Part shown: positions 43,822 through 52,886 of the stretch, in pieces
Position numbering within the stretch: position 1 is the stretch's first letter
Layout of the letters: every line of letters begins with the position of its first letter
DNA from: Nitrososphaerota archaeon
Lineage (GTDB): Archaea > Thermoproteota > Nitrososphaeria > Nitrososphaerales > Gagatemarchaeaceae
NCBI GenBank assembly: GCA_029785615.1
Contig: JAFLZH010000001.1
Span: 64,629 to 128,628, forward strand
Reading direction: 5' to 3'
DNA length: 64,000 bases
Notes under the pieces: generated by a model
Told to the model about the DNA's origin: nothing
Seen by the model: only the letters and a program-made list of their open reading frames with translations
Databases searched by the model: none
Position numbers and translations under genes: made by a program

Positions 43822-45033
43822 TTGAGCCGGGACGCTGTTAGGCGCTCCTCAAATGGCGATGGCGTCCAGCGGGTTACCTGGAAGCAGGTCGAGGCTTTCA
43901 GACTCGCCAGGCAACATCTCACCCGGAGGGCACCTCCGAGCTCGCTGACTTCCCTTCCGGGAGAGATCTGCGGAGCGCAGGCGCAGCTGCTTCTGGCTGG
44001 CCAACTGTCGATTTGGGCCCGCGTCCGAGGCGTGAAGCTTCCCGACTTGGAGGCCGCCCTTTGGAGCAAACGTAGCTTGGCGAAAGCTTGGTGCATGAGA
44101 AGGACCATGTTCATTCTCCCTTCGGACGAACTGGCGACCTTTGTACGGGGGAGCGCCCTGCGAGCCGAGCGTGAGATGCGTTGGGTCCTGGGGAGAGGAG
44201 TTCCGAAAGAGAAGCTCGAGCGCCTCGTAGGGGCAGTCCTGAACGCCCTGGACGACCCTACCACTCAAGCTGCCCTTGCCGTTAAGGTGTCGAAGTCGAT
44301 GCGCTGCAACGTCAGGTACAAAGCCGGCGGCGTGGGGTGGGGGAACAGAAAGAAGGTTCCATGGGTGGACTTCGGCGAGCTCGCCCTCCCGGCTAACTAC
44401 CTCCTGCATCTCGCCGGATCCAGAGGGGTCTATTGTTCTGGTCCGAGTGAAGGTAACGAATCGACCTTCGTACGTGCGGACAGGTGGGTCCCGCACTGGA
44501 AAGACGTCTCACAGGCCAAGGCGGAGAGGGAGTTGCTGAGGAGATACCTCATGGCCTTCGGGCCTTCTACCGTTTCGGACTTCGCCATCTGGACCGGGAT
44601 GACCGCCGGAGACGCGAGAAGGATCTGGTCCCTCGGTGAGGATGGCATCGTCCCGGTGGACGTCGAAGGTTGGAACGCCGCGGTGCTCCGGAGCGACCTT
44701 CCGGAACTGGTGAAAGCGCATTTGAGCGGAACAGTGGTAAAGCTATTGCCTTTCTTCGATTCCTTTCTGCTGGGACATAAATCACACCGCAATATTGTCG
44801 GGCCAGTTGAACACAGGCAGGTCTACAGGCCGCAGGGATGGGTCTCGCCCGTGCTACTCGTGGACGGCCGGGCGGCAGGAGTGTGGTCCCATGTCAGACG
44901 GAAGGGCCGCCTCGAAGTGGAAATCAAACCGTTCTCAAGGCTTCTGGCGCAGGTCTCAACCCTAGCTCGCGAAGAGGCAGAGGAACTTGGAGCCTTTCTA
45001 GGCTGCCCCGACGTCATGGTGAATATACGATGA
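43822..45033 (+). CDS. Winged-helix DNA-binding protein (YcaQ/HTH_42 superfamily)
   Basis: About 403 residues of the winged-helix family related to AlkX/YcaQ. It has TWKQVEAFRLARQHL at the N-terminus, SLAKAWCMRRTMFILPSDEL (the W-x-x-R-x-T-x-H-like core, with His replaced by Phe), TVSDFAIWTGM and LLPFFDSFLLGHK. TTG 43822 was chosen because sequence before it is unlike the family. It is a diverged relative of the glycosylase at 18315-19556; activity on DNA is inferred. Confidence 0.8.
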   Translation: MSRDAVRRSSNGDGVQRVTWKQVEAFRLARQHLTRRAPPSSLTSLPGEICGAQAQLLLAGQLSIWARVRGVKLPDLEAALWSKRSLAKAWCMRRTMFILPSDELATFVRGSALRAEREMRWVLGRGVPKEKLERLVGAVLNALDDPTTQAALAVKVSKSMRCNVRYKAGGVGWGNRKKVPWVDFGELALPANYLLHLAGSRGVYCSGPSEGNESTFVRADRWVPHWKDVSQAKAERELLRRYLMAFGPSTVSDFAIWTGMTAGDARRIWSLGEDGIVPVDVEGWNAAVLRSDLPELVKAHLSGTVVKLLPFFDSFLLGHKSHRNIVGPVEHRQVYRPQGWVSPVLLVDGRAAGVWSHVRRKGRLEVEIKPFSRLLAQVSTLAREEAEELGAFLGCPDVMVNIR

Positions 45034-45079
45034 AGCGCTCGGACCCTGCCTGCGACAGCACCCCAGCTAGAGGAGAACC

Positions 45080-45337
45080 ATGGGCAACCAAGACTATGCC
45101 GTTTCCTTCATTGTAGACAGCACACCCGAGGACGCCTTCACAGCAATCAACAACGTCCGGGCGTGGTGGAAAGGACAGATCGAAAGGAGCACGGACAAGG
45201 TCGGCGGCGTGTTCACCTACCAATACGGAGACTTCCATCGCTCCAGGCAGAAGGTGACGGAGCTCGTACCAGGGGAGAGGGTCGTCTGGGACATCGTCAG
45301 GGTCGGGGCCTGGGTCGACTCCTCTTCGCGACCCTAG
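45080..45337 (+). pseudogene. AHSA1/SRPBCC-domain protein, truncated
   Basis: 85 residues that start as a normal AHSA1-like START-fold domain (YAVSFIVDSTPEDAFTAINN, then RAWWKGQIE and PGERVVWDIV) but break off after about 75 residues, roughly half the usual length. The sequence then becomes the middle of a GNAT domain in another frame. The remainder of the AHSA1 domain is absent nearby, so this looks like a deletion junction near 45300. Confidence 0.7.
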
Positions 45338-45996
45338 AAGCTGCTGCGCTGGGGAGGAGAGCTACGGTGCTTTGGGCTTCGGTGCGGGCCGAAGACCGAA
45401 GAAGCGTCCGCTTCTTCGACAAATCTGGGTTCGTAGAGCGACACCGGAGCTGGGCTTCCCGCCTGGACCTGGTCGAGGCTTCCCCCGCACACGGCTTGGC
45501 GTCGTCGCTTCCCCAGGGGGTCTTCCTAACTTCGCTCGCCGAAGAAGGGCCGGAACGACCTGAGGTCCGCGACCGGCTCTATCGACTTCGGAACGAATCC
45601 GGCAGGGACGCCCCTTCCATGGGGACGCCTAGCGGGTACACATTCGAGCAGTTCCTCGATGCCACTTTCAGGCACTCTGGCTTTCTTCCCGAGGCAACCT
45701 ACGTCGCGCGAGTCGGGGACCGCTACGTCGCGACGACATCCCTCGAAACGGTGAACGGAAAACGTGACACCCTCCACGTCAGCTATACCGGTACATTGCG
45801 GGAATTCAGGGGGCAGGGTCTTGCCACGGAGCTCAAGCGTAGGGCGATCGAATATGCAAAATCCCGGGGCTATCGGTATCTCACGACCGATAACGACTCC
45901 CTGAACGAGCCGATTGTGAAGGTTAACCAAGCTCTCGGCTTCCATGTTGAGCGGACGACAATCCGCGGTGAGAAACTGCTGGCATCGTCCCCCTGA
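45300..45996 (+). pseudogene. Tandem GNAT acetyltransferase, N-terminally truncated
   Basis: The frame picks up inside a first GNAT domain at the acetyl-CoA loop (QGRGLGRLLFATLEAAALG, then DRRSVRFFDKSGF). It continues through a complete second GNAT domain (EFRGQGLATELKRRAIEYA, then NEPIVKVNQALGFH). The first half of domain 1 is missing. The frame is open upstream to 45163, but that part is AHSA1 sequence out of frame. Domain 2 could still be active if translated. Confidence 0.65.
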
Positions 45997-46310
45997 CAGC
46001 AGCTCCAGAACTTGCGGAGTATAGGCCCTCGAGTCCCGCGCGTCTCGCGCCATCTGAACTTCATTCGATGCCTGGTGTACCGTGCTCAACAGAACGCCAA
46101 CCATGCGTGCTTAAGCAACCAAACGGGTGCCCGAGTCCCGGCAGGGGGCAGGCGTGCCCCACCGCTTGTCTTGCCATGGATGCGCTCAACCTCGATTCAA
46201 TCCCAAGAGCGGATTAGTTTCAACAACCTTGGACCTTATGAGCCCGATCGTGAACCAGCTTGATAAGGCGCGCCGCCCGGTCTGCGGGTAGGCGTTCATT
46301 TTTGGCAGCG
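45997..46310. other. 314-bp gene-free stretch
   Basis: No gene seen. At 46132-46150 CGAGTCCCGGCAGGGGGCA resembles the 3' end of tRNA-Glu (CGAATCCCGGCCGGGGCA). A TGGTGTACCGTGC at about 46072 recalls the att-arm family near tRNA-Asn. Both resemblances are weak. Confidence 0.35.
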
Positions 46311-47021
46311 ATGGCCATACCTTGCAGCTCCTGTGGCTGCGCGGAGGATTCATGCCAGGGCTGTTCCACGCCGGACCAGTGTACAAACTGCGTCGGATGC
46401 TGCTGCCCGGCGAGCCACGTGGAGTGGAGGAGGGGGAGGCTCAGCCGGGCCCTCTCCATCGAATACTTCAGTTCGCTTTGGATGGTGGCCGAAGTCGCTG
46501 GCTCTATCGGGGTGGGCGTCGTCTCAGGGAGCTTCGCGCTCCTCGCCTTTGGGGGGGACAGCGTGGTAGAGCTCTTGTCTGCGTTCGTCGTGTACAGCCA
46601 CCTAAAAGGGGACATGGCCGGCTCAGCTGGGCTAGGAAGAAGGACAGCGCTGACAGCCACCGCCCTGCTCTTCGCTTTGGTACCTGCGGTAAGCATCGGC
46701 GCGGTCTACTCCTACGCGTCGGGGCTCAGACCTGAAGGCTCGCTGTTCGGGGTGGCGATAGCTGCAGGGGCGGTTCTGGTCATGCCATACCTTTGGCTGG
46801 AAAAAAGAAAAATCGGACGGGAGACAAGATGCCTCCCTCTCTCCATCGACGCCGTTGCCTCGGCGACGTGCTTCTTCATGTCGTTAGCTCTGCTCGCGGG
46901 CCTTCTTGCAGAGTACCTCCTCGGGCTGTGGTGGGCTGACTACCTCGCCACCGCGGTAATCCTCGTCTTTGTAGTAAGGGAAGGAGCCGAGTCATATAGG
47001 GAGATTGGAAGCCTGGGATAA
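46311..47021 (+). CDS. CDF-type cation transporter with cysteine-rich N-terminus
   Basis: 236 residues. The first 33 hold ten cysteines (CSSCGC, CQGC, CTNCVGCCC), a metallothionein-like cluster. After a charged link come six helices resembling the cation diffusion facilitator membrane domain: SGSFALLAFGGDSVVELLS (second helix, D and E) and LSIDAVASATCFFMSLALL (fifth helix, without the usual His). ATG 46311 is preferred; TTG 46302 is also in frame. Probably exports a soft or transition metal; the metal is unknown. Confidence 0.75.
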   Translation: MAIPCSSCGCAEDSCQGCSTPDQCTNCVGCCCPASHVEWRRGRLSRALSIEYFSSLWMVAEVAGSIGVGVVSGSFALLAFGGDSVVELLSAFVVYSHLKGDMAGSAGLGRRTALTATALLFALVPAVSIGAVYSYASGLRPEGSLFGVAIAAGAVLVMPYLWLEKRKIGRETRCLPLSIDAVASATCFFMSLALLAGLLAEYLLGLWWADYLATAVILVFVVREGAESYREIGSLG

Positions 47022-47415
47022 CCTTCCGTTGCTCGGCACGGGTCAGTCGCCGGTCCCTAAGCACATGTCCGGAGGTTCTGCAGAAGACACGAGACCGGTG
47101 CGCCGAGCGGGTTACGAGGTCCCAATGGTGCCCACCGGGCCCCCCGGGGCGGACCCCAAGCCCTCCTGGTCTTCGACAAAAGCTCGTACGTGGAATACCA
47201 TGGGTGCCAAGAGGCAATCCGACCCGATGCCAGCCTCTGCTTATCTGAGCATCGGAAGAGGCAGAGTCGACCGGAGGAACGAACAGGCTCAACGCGGCCA
47301 GGGGGAGCCCGGTAGCGCAACCTCCGGAAGCCCTGCTGAGCGCGAAGAGCCTGCCAGTGGGCGGCCCCTGCCTTAGGTTCAAATCGGCCTAAGTGGACGG
47401 TCAGTCAGAAGCGCA
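47022..47415. other. 394-bp gene-free stretch
   Basis: No protein gene is convincing on either strand. The sequence is GC-rich and could fold, but I could not match it to SRP RNA, RNase P RNA or another known RNA. It separates the accessory zone from the DEAH helicase. Confidence 0.35.
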
Positions 47416-49263
47416 TTGAGCGAGTCTGGCGTGGACGATACATTCGAGCAGGTTATCCCAGAAGAGTCAGACGGGAGCAGCGGGCTCCGGGATCCAAAGG
47501 CCGCACCGGACCTGCCCATCTTCTCGGTGCTCGACTCCATCGACTTCTCGGATCACTTCGTACTCCTTGGGGAGGTGGGGACAGGGAAGAGCACGGTGGT
47601 CCCAATCCACGAGTTCGAGAGGTCGGGGAGGTCACGACAGGTCATCATCAGGGAACCGTCTAGAGCCTCGTGCAACGCGCTGTACTACTCCCTCGAGGCG
47701 CTGCACCCGGAGGTCAAGGGGGACTTGGCGATCATAACGAAGGACACGAAGGTCAACGTAGAGGGGAAGATCAAGATTGTCACCGACGGCGTCCTCATCA
47801 GGATGCTGGCTGACCGCTCTCTCACAGATACCTCCATCTACTTCGACGAAAGCCATCAGATGACCTCCCAACTGGAGCTCTGCATGTCCCTTGCGAAGAA
47901 GGGCGAGAAGGAGGCGAAGAACCTGTTCAGGGTGATGAGCGCCACCATCGACCCAGGGGAGTTCCTGCGCTTCCTCGGGATTTCAAAGCTGCACTCGGTC
48001 AGCGGCAGGAGGTACCCGGTGCGCCTCGAGGTGGAGCTGGTCCGCAGCCTCGACGCCATGTTCGAAACCCTCTCAAGGTACCTGTACGCCCAGCCCAAAG
48101 ACGAGTCCTGGCTCGTCTTCCTACCCACGAGGCGGCTGGTCGAGAAGTACGCGGGCAGTTACGGGGGCGTGTACATCCACGGGGGGCTGGAGGGGTCCGA
48201 AGTGAACAAGATCCAGCGGAGGGCGGAGCGCGACAGGAACCTGAGGATCTTCGCCACCAATGTCATCGCCTCGTCCGTCAACATCTACGTGGACAACGCG
48301 CTGATATTCAACGACATCATCAGCAGCAAAGACAACCTGGGCCGGAAGACCCTCAAATACGGCAAGCTGGACAACAACTCGCTCCTCCAGATGATGGGGA
48401 GGATCGGCCGGTTCAAGCCAGGCCGGGCGGTCATTCTCACCAGCACCCCCGTCCCGAAGAGAATCGACCCGGCGCCTGTCCACAAGGACCTTGAAACCGA
48501 GACCCCGTTCGACCTGGTCCTCCTGATGTCCAAGTACGGCCTCGGCCTCTCCAGCCTGGAGTTCATGTCGAGGGTGAACCACAAGGAGGTGGGGTTCGCC
48601 GAGGATTGGCTGGCAGACATCGGGGCGATAAGGCTCAGCCCGCGCGGCATCACCAGGAAGGGCCTGCTGATGAGCGAAATCCCCTACGACCCTGACTTCG
48701 CGCACCTGATCTCGGACGCCCTCATCTCGAACGACTACGAGATGGCGGGGTTCTTTCTGGCTTGCGGGGCCTTCGGCGACTCGCTCAACCACGCCTACAG
48801 GGTCGACTACGAACACTCTGCCCGACAGTTCCTCTACAGGATGGACCGATCCAACGAGCTCAACATCAAGGCGCATCTCTTGAAGCGATACTCAGAAGAC
48901 GCTGACGGCTCATTCAAGGAGAGGATGACTGTCAACGGCATCTTCCCCCGCTTTGTGGAGGAGGCTTGGAAGAACTATGGGGCCGCAAGAGACTCTCTCA
49001 ACGACCTGCTCATCGCCTCGAAGAAAGACCCGATTCCGCCTGATGTCATCGCGGACCCGGACCCGGCCTTCCTCGAGTCCTATCTGTCGGACTCCCTTTC
49101 CTTCGAGAGGTACGACTTCAGCGAGAAGGGTGGATACGACCTTAGGAACCTCATCATCGAAGACAGGTTCTACGCCCGAGGGGTGACTGTCAACTTCCGG
49201 AAGATACTCTTCGACGTGGTCGCACTGGGCCCCAGAAGGAAGCACCGCCTCAGGGGCAGGTAG
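47416..49263 (+). CDS. DEAH-type superfamily 2 helicase
   Basis: 615 residues. Motif I GEVGTGKST, motif Ia region IIREPSRASCNAL, motif II DESH, motif III SAT, motif V-like RIFATNVIASSVNIY and motif VI QMMGRIGRFKPG, in normal order and spacing. The C-terminal 250 residues are mostly helical and unlike the usual HrpA/HrpB tail. The TTG start is tentative. Likely an RNA helicase; the substrate is unknown. No nuclease or partner gene is adjacent. Confidence 0.85.
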   Translation: MSESGVDDTFEQVIPEESDGSSGLRDPKAAPDLPIFSVLDSIDFSDHFVLLGEVGTGKSTVVPIHEFERSGRSRQVIIREPSRASCNALYYSLEALHPEVKGDLAIITKDTKVNVEGKIKIVTDGVLIRMLADRSLTDTSIYFDESHQMTSQLELCMSLAKKGEKEAKNLFRVMSATIDPGEFLRFLGISKLHSVSGRRYPVRLEVELVRSLDAMFETLSRYLYAQPKDESWLVFLPTRRLVEKYAGSYGGVYIHGGLEGSEVNKIQRRAERDRNLRIFATNVIASSVNIYVDNALIFNDIISSKDNLGRKTLKYGKLDNNSLLQMMGRIGRFKPGRAVILTSTPVPKRIDPAPVHKDLETETPFDLVLLMSKYGLGLSSLEFMSRVNHKEVGFAEDWLADIGAIRLSPRGITRKGLLMSEIPYDPDFAHLISDALISNDYEMAGFFLACGAFGDSLNHAYRVDYEHSARQFLYRMDRSNELNIKAHLLKRYSEDADGSFKERMTVNGIFPRFVEEAWKNYGAARDSLNDLLIASKKDPIPPDVIADPDPAFLESYLSDSLSFERYDFSEKGGYDLRNLIIEDRFYARGVTVNFRKILFDVVALGPRRKHRLRGR

Positions 49264-49420
49264 CCCGGGCGTCCGTCTAGACGGGTCCAAGGGGCTCCCT
49301 CATCGGGTCGCCTTCGTCTTCGTCCAGCCGGCCGGGCAGGGGGCCGCCCCACGAAGCGCGTTCCGTCCCTCAAGGAGGGCCCGGATGCGCGTCAAGCGCA
49401 AGCAACTGAACGCCAGAGAC

Positions 49421-49430
49421 AGTTATATCG
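49421..49430 (+). promoter_or_regulatory. TATA box of the dipeptidase gene
   Basis: AGTTATATCG, centred about 26 nt before the ATG, giving a leaderless transcript. Confidence 0.5.
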
Positions 49431-49451
49431 GCTGGCAAATCCGTTGGAGCC

Positions 49452-50444
49452 ATGGTAGTGGATCTTCACGAAGACATCGGCTACTACTATCTGATGGGCG
49501 GAGCAACCCCATTCTCCGAAGATGCGCCGGGCCGCCAGGCGGACATTCCAAAGTACAAGAAGGCTGACATGACCCTTGTCCTGGGCTCCGTATTCCCGCT
49601 CCTCGGGAGCCTCAACCTGAGGAAGATAGCCGCGATGGAGGAGATGTACGGGCACTGGTCCTCCTCTTCCGCCCTCGTGTCCCCCCGCGACGTCGCCATC
49701 GAGCTAATCAAGATATACTACGCCCTTGAGAAGATGCACCCGAAGGACCTCAAGATAGTCAGGACCAGGGAGGACATCGAGTCGCTCGGAAATCGGGTCG
49801 GAATCGTCCTCCACATCGAGGGGTGCGAAGCGCTCGGGGAGCCCGAAGATCTCGAAGTCTTCTTCAACCTCGGGGTCCGCTCCATCGGGCTGACCTGGAA
49901 CTACGACAATAAGTTCGCGGCCTCGTGCCTCTCGTCCAAGGACTACGGGCTCACCGGCGAAGGCGAAGCTCTGGTCGCGCTTGCGGACAAGCTGGGCGTG
50001 ATGCTCGATCTTTCGCACGCTTCGCCGAGGACGTCGTCCGACGTGCTGAATGCAGCCGCCCTCTCCCCCTTCTTCAGCCACTCTGACTCGGCAGCCGTGC
50101 AGTCCAATCGGAGGAACATTTCGGACGACCTGATACGCGAGACCGGGAGGAGGGGGGGGATTGTGGGCCTCACTTTCATCCGGAGCTGCATAGGCCGCCC
50201 ATTTACCGCCGCCCGGCTCGTGGACCATGCCAAGCGCTTCGTCAGGCTCGGCGGCCCTGCCGCGCCAGCCCTGGGGACCGACTTCCTGGGCATGTCGAGC
50301 GCCCCCGAGGGGATGGGCGACATATCCAGGGTGGGGAAGTTCAGGAAAGCCCTGGTCGGAGCAGGCGTGCCTACAGACCAGGCTGATGGGATCATGCACG
50401 GCAATGCCTACAGGTTTATCCTCGAGCGCTCGTCTCGCTGGTGA
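49452..50444 (+). CDS. M19-family (renal-type) dipeptidase
   Basis: 330 residues, a zinc TIM-barrel amidohydrolase that cleaves dipeptides. Seen: VDLHEDIGYYYL (metal-binding HxD equivalent as HED), IVLHIEGCEALG with the bridging glutamate, LDLSHAS and FSHSDS metal histidines, and GTDFLG near the C-terminus. ATG 49452 is supported by its TATA box. It overlaps the frame of the following hydrolase by a few bases. Confidence 0.9.
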   Translation: MVVDLHEDIGYYYLMGGATPFSEDAPGRQADIPKYKKADMTLVLGSVFPLLGSLNLRKIAAMEEMYGHWSSSSALVSPRDVAIELIKIYYALEKMHPKDLKIVRTREDIESLGNRVGIVLHIEGCEALGEPEDLEVFFNLGVRSIGLTWNYDNKFAASCLSSKDYGLTGEGEALVALADKLGVMLDLSHASPRTSSDVLNAAALSPFFSHSDSAAVQSNRRNISDDLIRETGRRGGIVGLTFIRSCIGRPFTAARLVDHAKRFVRLGGPAAPALGTDFLGMSSAPEGMGDISRVGKFRKALVGAGVPTDQADGIMHGNAYRFILERSSRW

Positions 50445-50462
50445 AGCGCGACCGCGGCACCT

Positions 50463-50469
50463 CTTTTAA
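50463..50469 (+). promoter_or_regulatory. TATA box of the beta-lactamase-like gene
   Basis: CTTTTAA about 26 nt before GTG 50492. It supports that start over GTG 50441 and implies a leaderless mRNA. Confidence 0.45.
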
Positions 50470-50491
50470 CCTGAGGCCTCTGGCATCTCCC

Positions 50492-51883
50492 GTGGTAGCT
50501 TTCGACGCCAGAAGGTTCGACGACCTAGTCTTCGCGAAGATGAGCGAGACCAAGATTCCCAGCATGTCCGCGGCCGTGGTGGAGGACGGGAGGGTAGTGC
50601 ACGCCAGGGGGTTCGGGTGGAAAGACGCGGCAGGCGCCACCCCGGCGACCCCGCAGACCCTCTACGGCATAGGCTCAGTCACAAAGTCGTTCGTCGCCCT
50701 CGCCGTCGGCAAGCTCGTCGAGTCAGGCAAGGTGAGCTTCCACGACCCGGTCACCAAGTTCATCCCGCTCAAACAAAGGGCCTTCGAAGGAGTCGAGGTC
50801 CACCACCTGCTCTCCCACACAAGCGGGATCCCGGGATTAGGCTCCCTGGAGGTCATCCTGTTCAGCGCGTTCAGGGAGTACCACCACTGGCTCCCCATAG
50901 CCAGCCTCGACGACATGGCCTCGTTCCTGGACGGCGTCGACGGCTGGGTCGTGTCTAGGCCCGGGGAGAAGGTGCACTACCTCAACGAGGGGTTCGTCCT
51001 CCTTGGCGAGATAGTCTCGAAGGCCAGCGGCCGCCACTGGTTCGACTACCTCAGGTCCGAAATCCTGGCGCCGCTGGAAATGAAGAGGACCTTCCTCCAC
51101 AAGTCGGACATCTCGGCAGACATCGATGTAGCCACCCCCTACGCCATAAGAGGCGCGAAGATGACGCCCACCCCTGTCCCCTACGGGAGCGACGCGGCAG
51201 GGGGGATCATGAGCTGCGCCGCCGACCTTTCGAACTACGTGTCCATGCTAATCAACGGGGGCGAGTTCAGGGGGAAGAGGGTGGTCTCCATGGACACCCT
51301 CTCGAAGATGGAGGCGCCCTACGCGAAGTGGCCCATCGAAAACTATGGGGGGGACTCCTATGGCTACGGGTTCCAGGTGATCCCAGACTTCCACGGGCAC
51401 AAGGTCGTCCGACACGGGGGCTCGTTGGACGTCTACACCTCAGACATGGAGTATGTCCGGGACATCGGGTCAGGAGTCGTCCTCCTGTCGAACGGCACCG
51501 GCTACAGCATGGGTCTTCTTGGGATGTCCGCGGTGTCCCTACTACTAGGGGTCGACCCGGGCGAGCTTAGGGCAGTCAAGCTGGAAGGGCTGCTCAAGAA
51601 GCTGGAGGGGCAGTACAGGACATACAAGGACACGCTCGTAGCCGAGGTGAAGAGGGTCGGGAGCTTCCTCATGCTTTCGGGGGAGGACATAGGCAACAAC
51701 ATCATACTGGTCCCGGAGGGCGAAGAGGGGGACGAGGCGCGGTTCTTCACCCTCGAAGGGGCCGCGAGGATGGAGGTAGTCTTCAAGCTCGACCAGCACG
51801 GTGTGGAGCTATTCTTCGAGAGGTACAGGTACCGGAGGTCTGGTCCCGTGGCGCCGCGCGCTGAGACCACGTGGCCGAGCTGA
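50492..51883 (+). CDS. Serine beta-lactamase-like hydrolase (class C/PBP fold)
   Basis: About 463 residues. The catalytic SxxK is in GIGSVTKSFVALAVG, the YxN motif in HYLNEGFVLLGE, and the third motif HxG in VVRHGGSLDVY. Such archaeal proteins are usually peptidases or esterases. No signal peptide, so cytoplasmic. A C-terminal beta-rich domain of about 100 residues follows, as in other family members. It is followed by the epimerase gene with only a 4-nt gap. Confidence 0.88.
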   Translation: MVAFDARRFDDLVFAKMSETKIPSMSAAVVEDGRVVHARGFGWKDAAGATPATPQTLYGIGSVTKSFVALAVGKLVESGKVSFHDPVTKFIPLKQRAFEGVEVHHLLSHTSGIPGLGSLEVILFSAFREYHHWLPIASLDDMASFLDGVDGWVVSRPGEKVHYLNEGFVLLGEIVSKASGRHWFDYLRSEILAPLEMKRTFLHKSDISADIDVATPYAIRGAKMTPTPVPYGSDAAGGIMSCAADLSNYVSMLINGGEFRGKRVVSMDTLSKMEAPYAKWPIENYGGDSYGYGFQVIPDFHGHKVVRHGGSLDVYTSDMEYVRDIGSGVVLLSNGTGYSMGLLGMSAVSLLLGVDPGELRAVKLEGLLKKLEGQYRTYKDTLVAEVKRVGSFLMLSGEDIGNNIILVPEGEEGDEARFFTLEGAARMEVVFKLDQHGVELFFERYRYRRSGPVAPRAETTWPS

Positions 51884-51887
51884 TGGC

Positions 51888-52745
51888 ATGGCAAAGGTCG
51901 TGGTCACCGGGGGGAGCGGGAAGGCGGGCAGGGCCTGCATAAGGGACCTCAAGGCGCATGGGTACGAAGCCTTCAGTGTGGACAGGACGAGGCCGGCCGA
52001 AGAGCTCTGCCCCTCCATACAGGCCGACCTCGCTGACTACGGCCAGGCCCTGGACGCCCTCGCTGCGGTTGAGCGTGGCCCCCACGGGGTGGAGGGCGTG
52101 GTGCACCTGGCTGCCATCCCTGACTCCAGGCTGTTCACCAACTCCGTGACCTTCGAGAACAACGTGATGAGCACCTACAACGTGTTCGAGGCCTCGGCCA
52201 GGCTCGGAATCAAGAACCTGGTGTGGGCATCCAGTGAGACAGTCCTGGGCCTCCCATTCGATGTCCCGCCTCCCTATGTGCCTGTGGACGAGGAGTACGC
52301 CGGGAGGCCCGAGAGCGCCTACTCGCTGAGCAAGATTGTGGGCGAAAGAATCGCCGAGCAGTACTGCAGGTGGGACCCTGAGCTGAAGATAGTGGGCCTC
52401 CGCTTCTCGAACATAATCGAGCCCGGGGACTACGAGCTCTTCAGGGACTTCCAGGGCGACCCGGCGCTCCGCAAGTGGAACCTCTGGGGGTACATCGACG
52501 TCAGGGATGCCGCCCAGGCGGTACGCAGGGCCCTCGAGGCGAAAATCCGGGGCGCGGAAGTTTTCATAATCGCAAACGCTGACACGGTGATGACTTCTGG
52601 CGACGATGAACTGCTGGGCAAGGTCTTCCCCAACGTCCCCAGGAAGAAGAGGCTTGAGGGGAACGAGACCCTCCTCTCGATCGAGAAGGCGAGGAGGGTG
52701 CTTGGTTTCGTTCCCGAACACAGCTGGCGGGACACTGCGGGCTAA
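51888..52745 (+). CDS. NAD-dependent epimerase/dehydratase (extended SDR)
   Basis: 285 residues. The Rossmann motif VVVTGGSGKAGRACI and the catalytic YSLSKIVGE (YxxxK) are clear. It acts on sugar nucleotides or similar substrates; the substrate is not evident. ATG 51888 was chosen because upstream frame sequence belongs to the end of the beta-lactamase-like gene. Confidence 0.88.
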   Translation: MAKVVVTGGSGKAGRACIRDLKAHGYEAFSVDRTRPAEELCPSIQADLADYGQALDALAAVERGPHGVEGVVHLAAIPDSRLFTNSVTFENNVMSTYNVFEASARLGIKNLVWASSETVLGLPFDVPPPYVPVDEEYAGRPESAYSLSKIVGERIAEQYCRWDPELKIVGLRFSNIIEPGDYELFRDFQGDPALRKWNLWGYIDVRDAAQAVRRALEAKIRGAEVFIIANADTVMTSGDDELLGKVFPNVPRKKRLEGNETLLSIEKARRVLGFVPEHSWRDTAG

Positions 52746-52848
52746 GCCGGTCGGGGGATTCGCGCCAGGCCCAGTGCTCTTCGTAGTGCACAAGCGCAGG
52801 GACGCATGCCGCCAAGGGACCTCTCTGAGAGCGCAACTACCTGTAGGA

Positions 52849-52857
52849 TTTTTTAAC
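52849..52857 (+). promoter_or_regulatory. TATA-like element before the radical SAM gene
   Basis: ATTTTTTAACC region, about 30-38 nt before the ATG in the 141-bp gap after the epimerase gene. Confidence 0.4.
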
Positions 52858-52886
52858 CACCGTCACCACTTTCCTGATGTGCGGAT

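Noticed and set aside
47022-47415. SRP RNA or RNase P RNA
   Set aside because: GGAAG and GAGGAA words occur, but the flanking conserved elements (GGAAGGGAGCAG, the RNase P CR blocks) are not there.
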